NCBI GenBank assembly: GCA_947568835.1
Contig: OX387603.1
Location: 10,413,943 to 10,477,942 of the forward strand
DNA: 64,000 nt
Direction of reading: 5' to 3'
Source of the DNA: Protonemura montana
Lineage: Eukaryota > Arthropoda > Insecta > Plecoptera > Nemouridae
Notes under the pieces: model-generated
Database searches by the model: none
Told to the model about the DNA's origin: nothing
Seen by the model: only the letters and a program-made list of their open reading frames with translations
Shown: positions 1 through 11,195 of the stretch, piece after piece
How positions within the stretch are numbered: position 1 is the first letter of the stretch
How the letters are laid out: every line of letters begins with the position of its first letter
Program-made: the position numbers and the translations under genes

Positions 1-427
1 ATATTCAGTACAGCACACAAGAAAAATGAAATAAAACTCACTTATCCCCCAGGTAGTACAACTTTCAGCAAAGGATATCTAAGTGATAGTTTTTAGACTA
101 ATGTCTACTTTATCTAACCTCAGCAATAGTTTTGACAAAAAACTATTTGAACTGGGTTTTGAATGCTAAGTGAAGAACAACTAAATTTCCCAACGTTTCG
201 TAACTTAAACCCGTTTCTTTATCAAGGGTTAAAGCAGTCCTGACAATTTTCCAATAACAAATTGTAATTGTCAGGACTGCTTTTACCCTTGATAAAGTAC
301 CAGGTACAAGCTACGAAAAATGGGCACTTTAGTTGTTCTTCACTTAGAATTCAAGACCCATTTAAAATAGTTTTTGTTTATTGAAGTGATTTCTGCTCTG
401 ACACTTGACTTTACTCCTGGGTTTCAG
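1..427 (+). other. 3' part of the last intron of Pgd
   Basis: The sequence before the Pgd last exon ends in a pyrimidine-rich tract and a TTTCAG acceptor at 422-427, so it is the 3' end of an intron whose start lies left of the window. Most of it is the foldback element described separately. No exon was seen in it. Confidence 0.85.
84..377. repeat. Foldback MITE-like element with long inverted arms
   Basis: The arms at about 137-246 and 268-375 are imperfect reverse complements. The inner 30 bases (217-246 against 268-297) match with one mismatch, and the outer parts match with scattered differences. The short loop is near 250-265. The left half (about 86-260) is also found in reverse orientation at 33335-33504, and a shorter related piece lies near 19110-19152, so this is a dispersed family and not a local accident. 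No coding capacity is visible, which fits a non-autonomous DNA element. Transcribed within the Pgd intron, it would form a hairpin of roughly 110 bp ending about 50 nt before the splice acceptor. Confidence 0.8.
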
Positions 428-547
428 GCGCAACGCGACTACTTCGGTGCGCACACTTACGAGCTGCTGGGCAAGCCGGGGACCTTCGTGCACACCAACT
501 GGACTGGTCACGGAGGAAATGTCAGCGCAAGCACTTACTTGGCCTAG
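428..547 (+). CDS. Pgd: 6-phosphogluconate dehydrogenase, last coding exon
   Basis: This exon encodes the C-terminal 39 residues of the NADP-dependent enzyme that oxidises and decarboxylates 6-phosphogluconate to ribulose 5-phosphate in the cytosolic pentose phosphate pathway. The translation begins AQRDYFGAHTYELLGKPG, continues with FVHTNWTGHGGNVS and ends STYLA before TAG (545-547). The RDYFGAHTYE block and the HTNWTG block followed by glycines are the hallmark C-terminal tail of the animal enzyme, which reaches across the dimer to the partner subunit's active site. The exon starts in phase 0 directly after a TTTCAG acceptor at 422-427. The other roughly 440 residues must lie left of the window. 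I see no frameshift. The call rests on remembered family motifs; I am very sure of the family. Confidence 0.96.
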   Translation, partial: AQRDYFGAHTYELLGKPGTFVHTNWTGHGGNVSASTYLA

Positions 548-1110
548 AGACCAAACGTGGACGTTATCAAGAATTCTTGGCTCCGTGCATCGAGTCTTCC
601 TGGCGAGCGGCTGCATACTTTTGGTTCCTCATGTTTTGCATGTGTCCCGAGCCCATTATTCTATTCCTCATCCTCTTTCTTTTGGTGGGTTCCTGTTTCA
701 CCAGCGGAAATTCATCGGCCAAAACCCAGACCAATCGCTTTTTAGATGTACTACTTTTTAGATGCTGATTGGTAATTTATTAGTGGTTTAGCATGCTAGA
801 AGGTGCTGTTTTGAATGGTGGTGTTCCTTTCCTTTGTTAACTTTGAAAAATATTTAGGCTGAAATATATATTTTATATTTTTATTTTTTAAAATAATGCC
901 AGCAAATTAGGGTAAAACCTAATTTGTGTTTAAATGATTGGTTTAATGAATGATACATATTTTATTTAGTTTTTATTTAATTCTACCTCTGTGCAGTTGA
1001 TGTGCTAATTATTCATACAAATGCAGTTCATTCTCCAATCCTCACTGTCCCACAAAGAGTTCCAAATTAAGGACCAATTTAATAGGCTAATAAATAATAA
1101 TAATTGAAAC
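548..1110 (+). other. 3'UTR of Pgd
   Basis: This AT-rich sequence follows the Pgd stop codon and has no credible reading frame of its own. The first AATAAA after the stop is at 1089-1094, so a 3'UTR of roughly 560 nt is inferred. The exact cleavage point cannot be read from sequence alone. Confidence 0.6.
1089..1094 (+). terminator. Poly(A) signal of Pgd
   Basis: AATAAA is the first canonical signal downstream of the Pgd stop. A GT-rich stretch near 1131-1150 is a plausible downstream element. A second AATAAA at about 1347-1352 is an alternative. Confidence 0.55.
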
Positions 1111-4100
1111 CTGCCGTATACGGCTGCCCATATGTTTGTCGTGCGGGTTGCCTAACTAGCCCATAAGGGTAAATTACTTCCAAGCTTTGCGGCTAGGTGG
1201 CGTTCACAAGGCGTATCCTAGCTCTTGTACGCGATTCGGGACTGGAATATTTGACCACCAAGGTGAGAAACAATCCCTGTTTTGCAAAAAGAGACCCAAG
1301 ATTCAACTGGAACCTCGCACTTCTTTGACGATAATCACTGGCGCGTATAATAAAGTGATTTCAGTCGCGAATAATTGGCTGATCAAGTAATGATAAGTTT
1401 TGAAACAGCTACATTCCATTCACTCCATTCCGAACGTTACGAATGAGAGTTGAGAACAACTTCATTATTCTATGTTTACATTCCAATCAGAAATGGGAAG
1501 GCTGCCGGTATATTGGGAGAGCTGAACTGAAGCTGTTCAGATTTTATTACTGAGCCTAGAATATCCTTTCGAGATCGAGATCGAACTCAACTGTAGGTTG
1601 ATTTAATAATTGGGTAGTTAGTTACTTGTATACATCATTTAGTACGACCAGAAATCAATCTTACACACATATATGTACCTTGTTAAAGCTGCTATTTTTA
1701 TCTGCAGAAATGTACAGAGTTCTTCAAATTTAAAGTGCAGTTTACTTTGGGGACTGAAACCAGAAAACAAAACTCGCAGTAAGTTAAATTATAAGAACCG
1801 TCATGAGATAGGATTGAAGTGTTAGAAAAGCAAGAAAATAATGTCTGTCGACGAGTAAGTATTTGTAAAAAGTCGAAAAACTTTTCCAGGTGGGTGTAAA
1901 CGAATTGTATCCCATTTCATAGAGATATTTGGTAGATAACTAAGTATATGGAAAGGTAGGCACCCGAACTGAGTCTGCAAATTATCTTGACCCTAAAGTG
2001 GCCTAACTTAAATTTGCTATCCTACGCCGGGAAGGGAAACCATTTCGGCGCGAAGACAATTGCCTGGTGGCTTTGCTTCCTTTGGTTATTGTGTGAGCTG
2101 GTGAGAGTAGCGAATACATTGGAGTACCTACCTACCACAATGGTACCATATGTTGTTACCTATCGCTCTATCTCAGTGCAATCACAATTTAGTTCACCTC
2201 TTATGAGGAACAATTCCTGGACGTGAACACTGAGGTGTCAGATACGAACAAGAAGGTGTCAGAGTTTTTTTGTTGTATTATGTTGCCATTCTCTGAAAGC
2301 CAAACCAACGAGGGATATTTTTTTGGAGTCACCAATAATCTTAAACTTTGCATAAAAAGTGCAATTTAGTGCAATTGAACATGTGTTTTTGAGAGGTTGT
2401 TAGTGTTCCTAATAATAAAATACTCTACCAATTGCAATAATTTCAAATTTAAATAAGATGTCACACCGTAATATATATTCATATATATTTTTTAGTTTTA
2501 AAAGTATTGTCACCAAAATACATCCCTGACAAACGAGCATATATTGTTAAAAAATATAATATAATATAATATTATAAATAAATAAATAATATAAAAGATA
2601 ATATTTTTAGCGTAAATTGTTCGTCAAAACTTACAAGACTTAAAAGAACAGAGGGAATTTCAATCAAAGGGCTCACTGCAGTGTAATTAGGTACAATCCT
2701 TCCACCTGGTATTTCTGAATCAACTTTGGAGATTTTAACCATGGCTATCAAAAATGTACATGCAAACTAACTAGACATACGTAGTTCATTTGCCCATCAA
2801 GTTGTGGATATTATAAAATCCTCCAATTGTGTAAATATTGGAAATATGTCTAAGACTGTTAGCGGGTGGATGCCCCTAGCCCGTCTCAAGCGCTCTAGCC
2901 GTCACGGGTGCAAAGCACCGGCCACAATGGACATTTATAGCGCCGTGAAGGGGGGGAGGGGGGGTGTCGGACGTCAGGTGGGGCCGGGCCGGCCCGTGCC
3001 GGGAGGCGGTGCCGATGGTGGGGGGCACTTGCTTTTCGACCGGTCATACGACGCGCTGCAGAGCGGGGGGCACTCGATGCGCGCCAACCAGGACCTCCTT
3101 GAACAGTGGCGACGTTCAGGAGTTGCCCGTGTGACGACAATTGGTAAACTCCATATGTGATTTCCGTTTTTTTAATTAATAATTTTTTGGGTTTTCTTTT
3201 TTTCTAAAGCGTAGTGATTGGAATTAGATTTTGAGCGCGTATATTTTTTACTTATGTTCTTGTCGATCTCTTACAGCTGTAACCGCACAAGAAACATTTC
3301 TTTGAACAGCGGCGACGTCCAGAAGTTGCCCATGGCACAACCTTTTAAAATCCCCAAATGTGATTTTCGATTTTTTTTTGTATTTATTTGAGTTTGGTGG
3401 ACTTTAAAACGCATGAATAATTTGTCCCGGTTCAGCAGTAATTTTTTTCACTATTTTTGTTCCTTCTGCATTGTAGCAGCATCCGGAAAACTGAAGTTCG
3501 AGAAAATTTTACTTTCCAGCAAAATAACGCTTATTGGAAGAAGAATTATAAAAATTGTATAGCGTTGTACACTCTTGCAAGAAATATACAGCAGTTTGTA
3601 GGGTGCACAGTTTAACAATACATTAATGAGTACAATCATTAATCTAAGGTTTAATTTTGGTTCCATTAATAGTGGGGCGTAAGATTTTCACATAGCATTG
3701 GCATCCCCACCTCCTACCCACCCCCTGACGCTGCTCCTGCTAGAGAAGTCGCGTGACACCCCCGAGAGCCGTTGCCCAAAATGCAGGGTCTTTTTTATCA
3801 TCGAGACCCACATCGGTAAATGTTGTTCGTGGCCTGTGGCCCAGGGTCATACAAAATTCAATTTCTTTGTTTGAGAATAAAGCTAACCAAAACCCCATTC
3901 AATTTAAAAGAGTGTTTCCATAACAAATATTATTTTTGGAACCTTTTGGATAGATACACGTAAAAGCAGACATCAGCAAAAATCACAAACAATTAAAGAA
4001 GCAAAGAAAGTTGACGGAAAATGATAAACATCCTGTCTTGCCACTTGAAAATCCCCTCCTCCGCCACTAAAGTGTGGCCATTAGTGGTGACCAATTATCA

Positions 4101-5055
4101 TACCTAACCCCACCCCTGCCCATGGGCAAGTTGCGTCCGGGGTGTGGTTCAGTTCACAAGATGTAAGCTTCAAGAAAAGCGCCACTGTTTTCCGCGTTGA
4201 TTTTCACACGTTTGCGAACGGGTTTGTGGGTTCGATGACATGTGACCTTCAGCGTGGTTTTCCGCATGGATCCCAAGGTCATCCGTGGCAATGCCAATAG
4301 ATAGTTTTTCAACTAGAGGAAACGGACGCCTCTGCAGGCAAATTCCTCTGGGGATTTCCTTAAAATTTCGGTTCGAGAAGCTCAAGTTCACACTCAGAAG
4401 AATAATGGCAAGTGTATTCACAGGAACTTGAATTCAGGGAAAGAACCTGACCGGGTCAAATTAAACGAAGAAAGCAATTTTGGCTCTATCGCAACAAAAA
4501 ATAACCACTCTTCTAAGCCCGAACTTATCTGCGCTCCCGACTTTGTAACTGTAAGTAAAGTCATCTGTGCCTCATGAAGTCTTAAAGTTTTGAGAATCAG
4601 ATCTCGGAGGTCCCTGAGAACAACCTGCCCCAACGCTATTTATCCCAAGTGCCTGCTGCTCACCGCTCGAGCACCCCGTTGCTGTACTCACAGGTGTGGA
4701 ATTTCACATTGAGACATCCAGACAAGATAACGTCACCCGCGACCGTTCCTTGTAAAGACGTGTGACACGTGACCTGACAGGGGTTTTGGCGACGCCGTTG
4801 TGGACGTCGGTAGAGGGAGCAGGTGGCACGCTCTTATCCCACTAAAGAGATAGATTTTCAAAATCAAACTATTAAACAATTTAGTTGTAACGTTGTCGTT
4901 GCTTAACACAAACCTACAGTCGGACCTGGGAGCCGAAGATCTCTTACCGCTCTGCAAAGTCAAATTTGGAGATAAATCTTTTCCTGTTCTCGATTAGGAA
5001 CGTCTCCGCCTCTCCAGTTTTTTATTGCCTCACGTAGCTCAGTCTTCTCACTCAC
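1111..5055. other. Intergenic or unassigned sequence after Pgd
   Basis: Mostly AT-rich DNA with no recognisable protein. It includes an AT-rich block near 2545-2600, a GC-rich patch with G tracts at about 2930-3130, and the direct repeat at 3099-3377. Open frames here are short, contain simple-sequence translations and match no family I know. Confidence 0.5.
3099..3377. repeat. Diverged direct repeat, two units about 203 bases apart
   Basis: About 70 bases at 3099-3170 recur at 3302-3377. Both contain GAACAG followed by GGCGACGT, then AGTTGCCC, and later AAATGTGATTT/ATATGTGATTT followed by a T tract. The unit spacing is about 203 bases. The first unit overlaps the end of a GC-rich open frame, so that frame is unlikely to be a conserved protein end. 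Confidence 0.65.
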
Positions 5056-5138
5056 CTGATATTCCCTACCAAAACATGACAGTAATTTACATTCTCATAT
5101 TTATTTTCACTTCCTTTCCGAATTTTCGGGGCACACAT
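5056..5138 (-). CDS. Candidate first coding exon, unknown gene
   Basis: On the minus strand an ATG (5138-5136) opens a frame of 27 codons plus 2 nt (starting MCAPKIRKGSENKYENVN) that ends exactly at CAG followed by GTGAGT, a consensus splice donor at 5055-5050. An in-frame TAA lies 21 nt before the ATG, so this ATG would be the true start of any protein here. The CpG-rich promoter-like island at 5340-5720 lies just upstream on this strand, which is the expected arrangement for a gene running leftwards towards Pgd. The peptide matches no family I recognise and I could not find exon 2. ATG-to-donor coincidences of this size are common, so this is a lead and not a gene call. Confidence 0.22.
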
Positions 5139-5339
5139 CGTCGACGCGAGACAAGATTATAAATGATCAAGAAAACAGAAACAGAGTAGGTTTTACATTT
5201 CGTATTCAGATCCATGCGTTCTGAACATTTTTCATATTTTTGAAAAAATTACAGAGGGCAACGCCGGTTTTTCTTGGAAAGCAACGAGGATAGAATCTCA
5301 AACATAAAAAGAGTAGACTATCATATTTCTTGAGCTAAG

Positions 5340-5720
5340 GTGTCAACCTTTACTACCGTCTAACCATCGACGCGAACGACGTCGCTGCCGCAAAGCCGAC
5401 TGATACGTCGTCGAAATGCACGCGATCTCACTCCTATCTCCCTAACACACCACACCTCTCTCTCTCTCTCCGCTCTCATCTCGCCACCGATTGGCGGAGA
5501 TGGCAAGATGCTAATTCATTCACAGCCTCGCGCTTCGATCGCGGCAAAGAGGACCATTTCGTCACATACCGCCCGGTCGGTGCCGTCGACGACCACGTGA
5601 CGCCTGATCGGGAGTCACTGCCACCGCCTCGCCTCGGCAACCTCCTCGGTCGACGATGAGGACGACGACGACGGCCAATAGCCAACTCGGGGAGGTGACG
5701 TCATCGACACTGGGTCAACG
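5340..5720. promoter_or_regulatory. CpG-rich promoter-like island with CRE, CCAAT, E-box and CT tract
   Basis: A GC/CpG-rich patch inside AT-rich DNA. It contains a CT dinucleotide run (about 5457-5471, the GAGA-type motif on the other strand), CACGTG near 5595, a CCAAT at about 5677, and a perfect palindromic CRE, TGACGTCA, near 5696-5703. Together they look like an insect promoter or enhancer. Direction is unproven, but the minus-strand candidate exon at 5056-5138 sits just downstream. Both-strand open frames here are a by-product of GC content. Confidence 0.45.
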
Positions 5721-5798
5721 ACAACTATGTTTCGCATTCATACTTCGTTCTCATGGATAGCAGCGGCTTCCAGATAAACCGTGGCGTTTGGAGGGGTT

Positions 5799-5818
5799 GG
5801 GGGGGGGGGGGGGGGGGG
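5799..5818 (+). repeat. Poly(G) tract of 20
   Basis: Twenty consecutive G residues on the + strand, immediately after another G-rich stretch. It is prone to sequencing and assembly length error and could form a G-quadruplex. It also breaks the reading frame of any open frame crossing it. Confidence 0.9.
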
Positions 5819-5819
5819 C

Positions 5820-8800
5820 GAGGACATGCACCCACAACACCGTCATGCTTTCGAATGGAACAGGAACCCTACCGCTCCAGGCTTTGATAGCAATCGAGAT
5901 ATTGCACGATCTAGATCTCCTGCCATGGGTATGTAAGGAGGCACCCTACGAGTACCCAAGCTGCGTGCACGTCCAAGGTGATTGTGGAGAGGTCGTTCTG
6001 ACTCCGCAGAGAGCACCGGTCCATGCAGATGACGCGCACCGGACGTGCCATCGAAGAATTCTTTCTTCGTGGGTCCAACCCAAGCAGTCACGTGCCGACG
6101 AGAACCGAGCTAAGTCATGGCAGCAGAAACAAAGCAGCTGTCGATGGTGCTTCTGCTTCGGTTGCTACCGGCTCCTGATGGAAATAAGGAATTTGGGGAC
6201 GTTTGACAGTCGGTTCTGTAAGAATTCTTCTGGACTGCGACGTGGAGTACCACACATGTCGCCGCGTTGATGGCCAAACAGTTGTCAATGGGTGCATGTT
6301 AAGAGGAGCCCCTCTTCGCACTAGATATTCTAGTAGGTGCAGTGTGGAACGAAGGATATGGACTACACTCCGTAGGGACCACTTCAAATCAAAGAGGAAA
6401 ACCGTCAAGCGTATTGACATATTTTCTGGTATAAAATTTAGAGACATCAACTGCAAGCGCATAGCACACTCCGTTCCTTGAGGACGCCGTTGAGACATCG
6501 TTGTGGCGGCCACAACCGGAGGGCTTTGCGACCAACGTTTCCAGAGCGGCGAGTACACGCTGTTGTTGTGGACTTTTGGGGTGAAACACATTCTGATCGG
6601 GTTCGCCCCTCAGGCAAGGAATGCCGGTCATTCATGGCCGCTGCCCGGGCCAGGGGACAGTGGGGCAGGGCGAGGGGCTACGCAAGAAAAGAGCGGGAAA
6701 AGGTACTCAAGGTGAGCGGAATTCTTAGGTCGGAATCCTCGGCGGTCAATTCTCTCTCGGCAGCCAGCCAGAGCCAGCATCCCCCCCGTCTCTCCTCGCT
6801 CTACCGTTCGCCCCCCTCAATGTTGTGTGAGCGCGAGAACGACTCTCCTAGCATCGTCGTCGCCGTCGTGCATCGTGATCCATCCATTCCTTGGACGGCG
6901 CGCTGGCTGCTGCATTCCTCGACGCTGCTCTCCGCACGCTGGTTGACTCCTTGACGGACAAGAGGCCAACGTCGTTCTATTTGGAAGAGTTCCCGACGTT
7001 GATTTTTGCGGGGCTGTTATTTGTCATTGTTTGCAAGTTCATTACGGTGTAACCTAACAATTAAAACTAAAAAAAAAAATGCAGAGAAACACCGACACTA
7101 CGCGCTAGATCGATTATCCCTCTGTATTTCAGCTCTAATAAATGTATTTTTCACATTGAGAAAAGTAGCGAAGCACCCATCACTTACTAATGGGTGCTTT
7201 GTGTCCAAGGGTCGTTCCTCTCTTTCATGTTGACAACTATCACGTCGCAGAGGTACCAGTGTGTACAATGGCTTCTTTATTAGCCAGGGTCGTCGAAAAC
7301 AACTAAGCCTCTAAATCGCCTCCGTTCGAATGGTTTTACTTTCAAAATATAAACCATATACCTGACTAACCGCATAACCAAAGGCAAAGGTAAAACCTCC
7401 CGTGGATTCGGAGTCCCCGTTGAATTCCGCGGTCCTGGCCTAATGTTTTCGGTCCGTGCTTAGCTGCGGTGCGTCCTTGCCGCATCCTGACGCAAAAAGT
7501 GCGTGTGTACGTGCGTGCGTTTGAAACGCACCCTCTGGCCCGGGGGCAGCGCGCCCCATTGGCGGGGCGGTGGCGGCCATCATGGATTGGGGCGGGGCTT
7601 GATGGGTCATATTGGGGGTGCTCCCCAAACACGCACATGTGTATACTTCTGACTGTCCGGGATGTAGAGGTGCGTTTGGGTTACGATGGCCCGGCACCGA
7701 CAGTTGTTGGATGCCAGAAGGTTATCTGATTGGGAGATTTTGCCGACCGTAATGGATTTCGGTGGTGGTAATGCGTGATTTTCCGTGATTTGGTGGGTGG
7801 TTTTGGAATGTGTGAAGAGTTCAAAAATTTTAGGATATTTTTGGTTCTTCACTAACATGACGAAAGCGATTTACATGCCCAAGCATAGATGCCTATTTAT
7901 TGCTAAAAAGAATTGTACAACATCTGTTTTCTCAGGGTCTCATTGGCTTCCACGTTTACCCGCTAGAGCGTGAAGAGGATACACGCGCTAAGAAAGGCGG
8001 ATTTTCCCATTTTCATGCTGAGATCAAATGTCTTGTCAAGGGGTTGTGACGGGGACAGTAAATATTTAGAGAGAGGAGTGTTTCTAGCACTTTAGAATGT
8101 TGTGAATAAATTGCTTCGCGTGATGTGTAGCAAATACGTGAAGGAAACAGGCGGTGTCAATTTGGCGCCAAATTAGATAGTCGGAACTTCGCTTTTAGCA
8201 TTCGAGTCTCCTCCACGCTTGGCTAGGGGTGTGCAGTTGGGGCATCATCCCCAGATCGAGTTCGATCTTCTGAATTTGGAAATGCGTTGATGCTGAACGT
8301 TTGTTTTTATAGCCAATCAATTCTCCTTCTCTTTGACAGATTTATTTGATTTTCATAAGTTGCATTTGCTGCTTGATTGATTCACGTTTTCGTCGTAAGT
8401 TTTGAATGCGATTTACAATATATGATACAGAGACGGGAATGTATAGAAAGAGCCTTTACTGAGTTACCAGATTAAATAAATAAGACTACACCTAAATTCT
8501 TATATTCTTTACATTTTTTTAAGTCAGAAAACTCCCAGCTTACACACTGTATGCGTTTAGCACGCTTCTCGATGTTTGGTATGTATGACAATTGGAGGTG
8601 GGACACAAGTTATTTGTCAAAGTGCCCATCTGCTTTAATGTAATACTCCTAAAAATTTGAATCATGAATTATTTACACCGCGCCTCAGCGCCGCGTGGCC
8701 TCCCCTCGGAAGTACTATGGTTCGCCCCAAGATGGGGTAAGTTGCAAGGCAGCCAAAGATGCACCCAAGAAAAAGTGAGAGTACCTATATCAAATGCATC

Positions 8801-10760
8801 GCAGTTTTATCATCGCATTCTTAAAAAGAAAGTTTTTGGAGATTTTGTGGGATCATGCAGGTAATGAGGGGAAGTCAAAAATCAAATTGATTGTGTCCGG
8901 ATAGTTGTACTAGATTAAATTTATTTATGAAAAATATTTTGATACATTTTAGCGTCCAAAGCCTACTATGAATATTTTTGCAATTCAATATCAACGGCAA
9001 TTAGCATTGAAGAAACTAGTGAGGTTTAAACTTTCAGAAATACATACTTTCAAATTGGATCCAGTACCAACCTGGAGCCAGATTCATAAAGGAGAGTTTA
9101 ATTTTAACTTTAGGGTTCGAGTAACAAGACAAGCAGCCAATCGCAGGTTTTCAGATTTTGAGAGGTTGTTGCCATGGTGAACTTTGCCCACACATGTATG
9201 GGGTTAAACTCAGCTTTGTGGACACGGTATTTAGAAAAAACAACTCTCGGGTTGTTTCGAACAGGATCTCGAAAGATTTTCGGCGAATTACGACTTAACC
9301 GTGATAAGCTTTACAATATTATACTTGGATCAGGGCGCCTAAACACAACTGCAAAGTAAAGTAATACACAGAATATTTTTTCATTCATTTTTATTTTAAT
9401 ACGATTCCTGGTAAACGTGCAACAAACGAAACTGGATAGCAAAAAAGTTTCATTTAATTTTCAAGGGATTTGGAATATGAATATTATTCCCACACTGAAC
9501 AAAAAGAAGTGGTTACAAAACAACGTTATTTTTGTATATTTTAAAATCTGTTGAATAAAAAAAATCCTGGCATTCGTTTTACAAAAACAAAGTTCAAATT
9601 AATGTACCGTTTTGGTTATTTTGACCTGACATGACCTTATAACAAGATTTAAATGCAATTACTACGAGTGTATACAGACTAGATCGCGTTGAGAAATGAG
9701 TGCGCGCTCTTTTTGGTGATTCTGAAATAATAAAAAGTGAAACCAAATCATGTGAGGGAGCATGCCAATGGTGGATTCGTCACGTTACACAAATCTGTTT
9801 TGAATTGATCATTGTATACGCAAAATCTGTCCACATTTACTAAAAAAATCGATCGCAAATTTCAAAAGAAATCATCAAAATCAACATATCGAATGGAAAA
9901 TGTAAGTGTGCTGAAATCATTTCACAATTTTCGGCTCTGCAGCACATAACATTTTGAAAATCGTGCAAGTTTTGTAATGTATTTTTCAGTAACTTGGGAT
10001 CAGTTCAAAATATGTGTAAAGCAAATGGGCTTAACATTAAATTAGCGAGATGGGAAATGAAAATTCTGTGTCTCTCACTCAAATTTGGAACACATTAATT
10101 TTTTCTCACATAGGTCCAAAACAAAAAAAAAAAATTGTTTTTCTTTGCCCCAAAATCTTCCTTCTCTCTCAAACTTAACTTCCATATTGCTTCAGTTATT
10201 AAAGGTATATGCGGATATTTTGAGGATGTACGTCTTCGCTTAGCTCAAACATCACATTCACGACAACGAACCAATCAATATTATTAAGATGTTGTCTAAA
10301 AATGTCAAGCCAGAGAAAACCAGAAACAGTTTGCCAGAGTGGTAAACAAGTTGCTGAGATGTGGATCGAGGGTTTAGCAACCCGCCCTTCTCGTGGTTAC
10401 CCTTGGTACCTATAGCAATGCCGCACTGCGCCAATTTAGAGGGAATTCACCTCTGAAACGGGGCATGCGATTTAGCAACCAGCCTACAGAAGAAAACAAA
10501 AACAAAAAAAACAATGCGACAGATTTTGTATTGTTAAATTATGATAAAATAATAATAAAGCGTCATATTTTATTTTTTTAAATAGATCCCTAGTACTTGA
10601 TATAAGTACATTTCTACATTTCTACAAATTCTATGTAATATCACTAGTGTGATATTAGTTATGAATGTCTTTAGCTTATTGGCCAGGTCAATTTAGATTA
10701 CTCTGATCTCAACCAAACGAAACTCTCGTGTTTTATCACAGTATTTCTGTCAGAACATTG
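5820..10760. other. Unassigned sequence, no gene recognised
   Basis: Alternating moderate-GC patches (5.8-7.0 kb and 7.4-7.7 kb) and AT-rich DNA. Open frames of 60-160 codons exist on both strands in the GC patches, overlap each other, and match nothing I recognise. A short segment at about 9085-9150 weakly resembles the MITE family at 14.3 and 24.6 kb (it includes CAGCCAATC). A small perfect inverted repeat, AATATCAC with a 4-base loop, lies at 10637-10656. Confidence 0.45.
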
Positions 10761-10779
10761 GACTGTAATGCATTTATTA

Positions 10780-11195
10780 TATAAACTAGCAGTCAGGATC
10801 ATCGTCAGTCATCTAAAGTCTTTACCGGTCAATATCGGACATAGCAGTCACCAGGAGTCGTCCCTGTCACCAAAACCGTCATCAACAACCATTATCAGCA
10901 ATCATAAATTCTTAGCAGTTATCAGCAGTAATAATAAGTTGCCAACAGTCATCAAGAGTGGATATAGCAGTCATCAGGACTGGTCAGCGGTCATCACATC
11001 TATCTGCAGCAATCATAAGTAATCAGCAGCAAACATAAGCTGTCAGCAGCCACCATGAGTTGCCAGCATTCTTCAGGAGTGGATAGCAGTCATCAGCAGC
11101 AATCATGAGAAGTCAGCGGAAATCAAGAGCCATTAGAAATCATCACAGTCATCAGCAGTAACTATAGGCAGTCAGCAGTCTTCACCTTCAAATTT
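10780..11195. repeat. Degenerate AGCAGTCATCA-type tandem repeat
   Basis: Roughly 400 bases are built from variants of a short unit of the form AGCAGTCATCA or AGCAGCAATCATAAG, repeated irregularly with substitutions and insertions. It looks like a decayed micro/minisatellite. The short open frame running through it is simply the repeat translated. Confidence 0.75.

Noticed and set aside
1841-1854. ATG with four codons and two bases before GTAAGT
   Set aside because: Too short to distinguish from chance; no promoter context and no second exon found.
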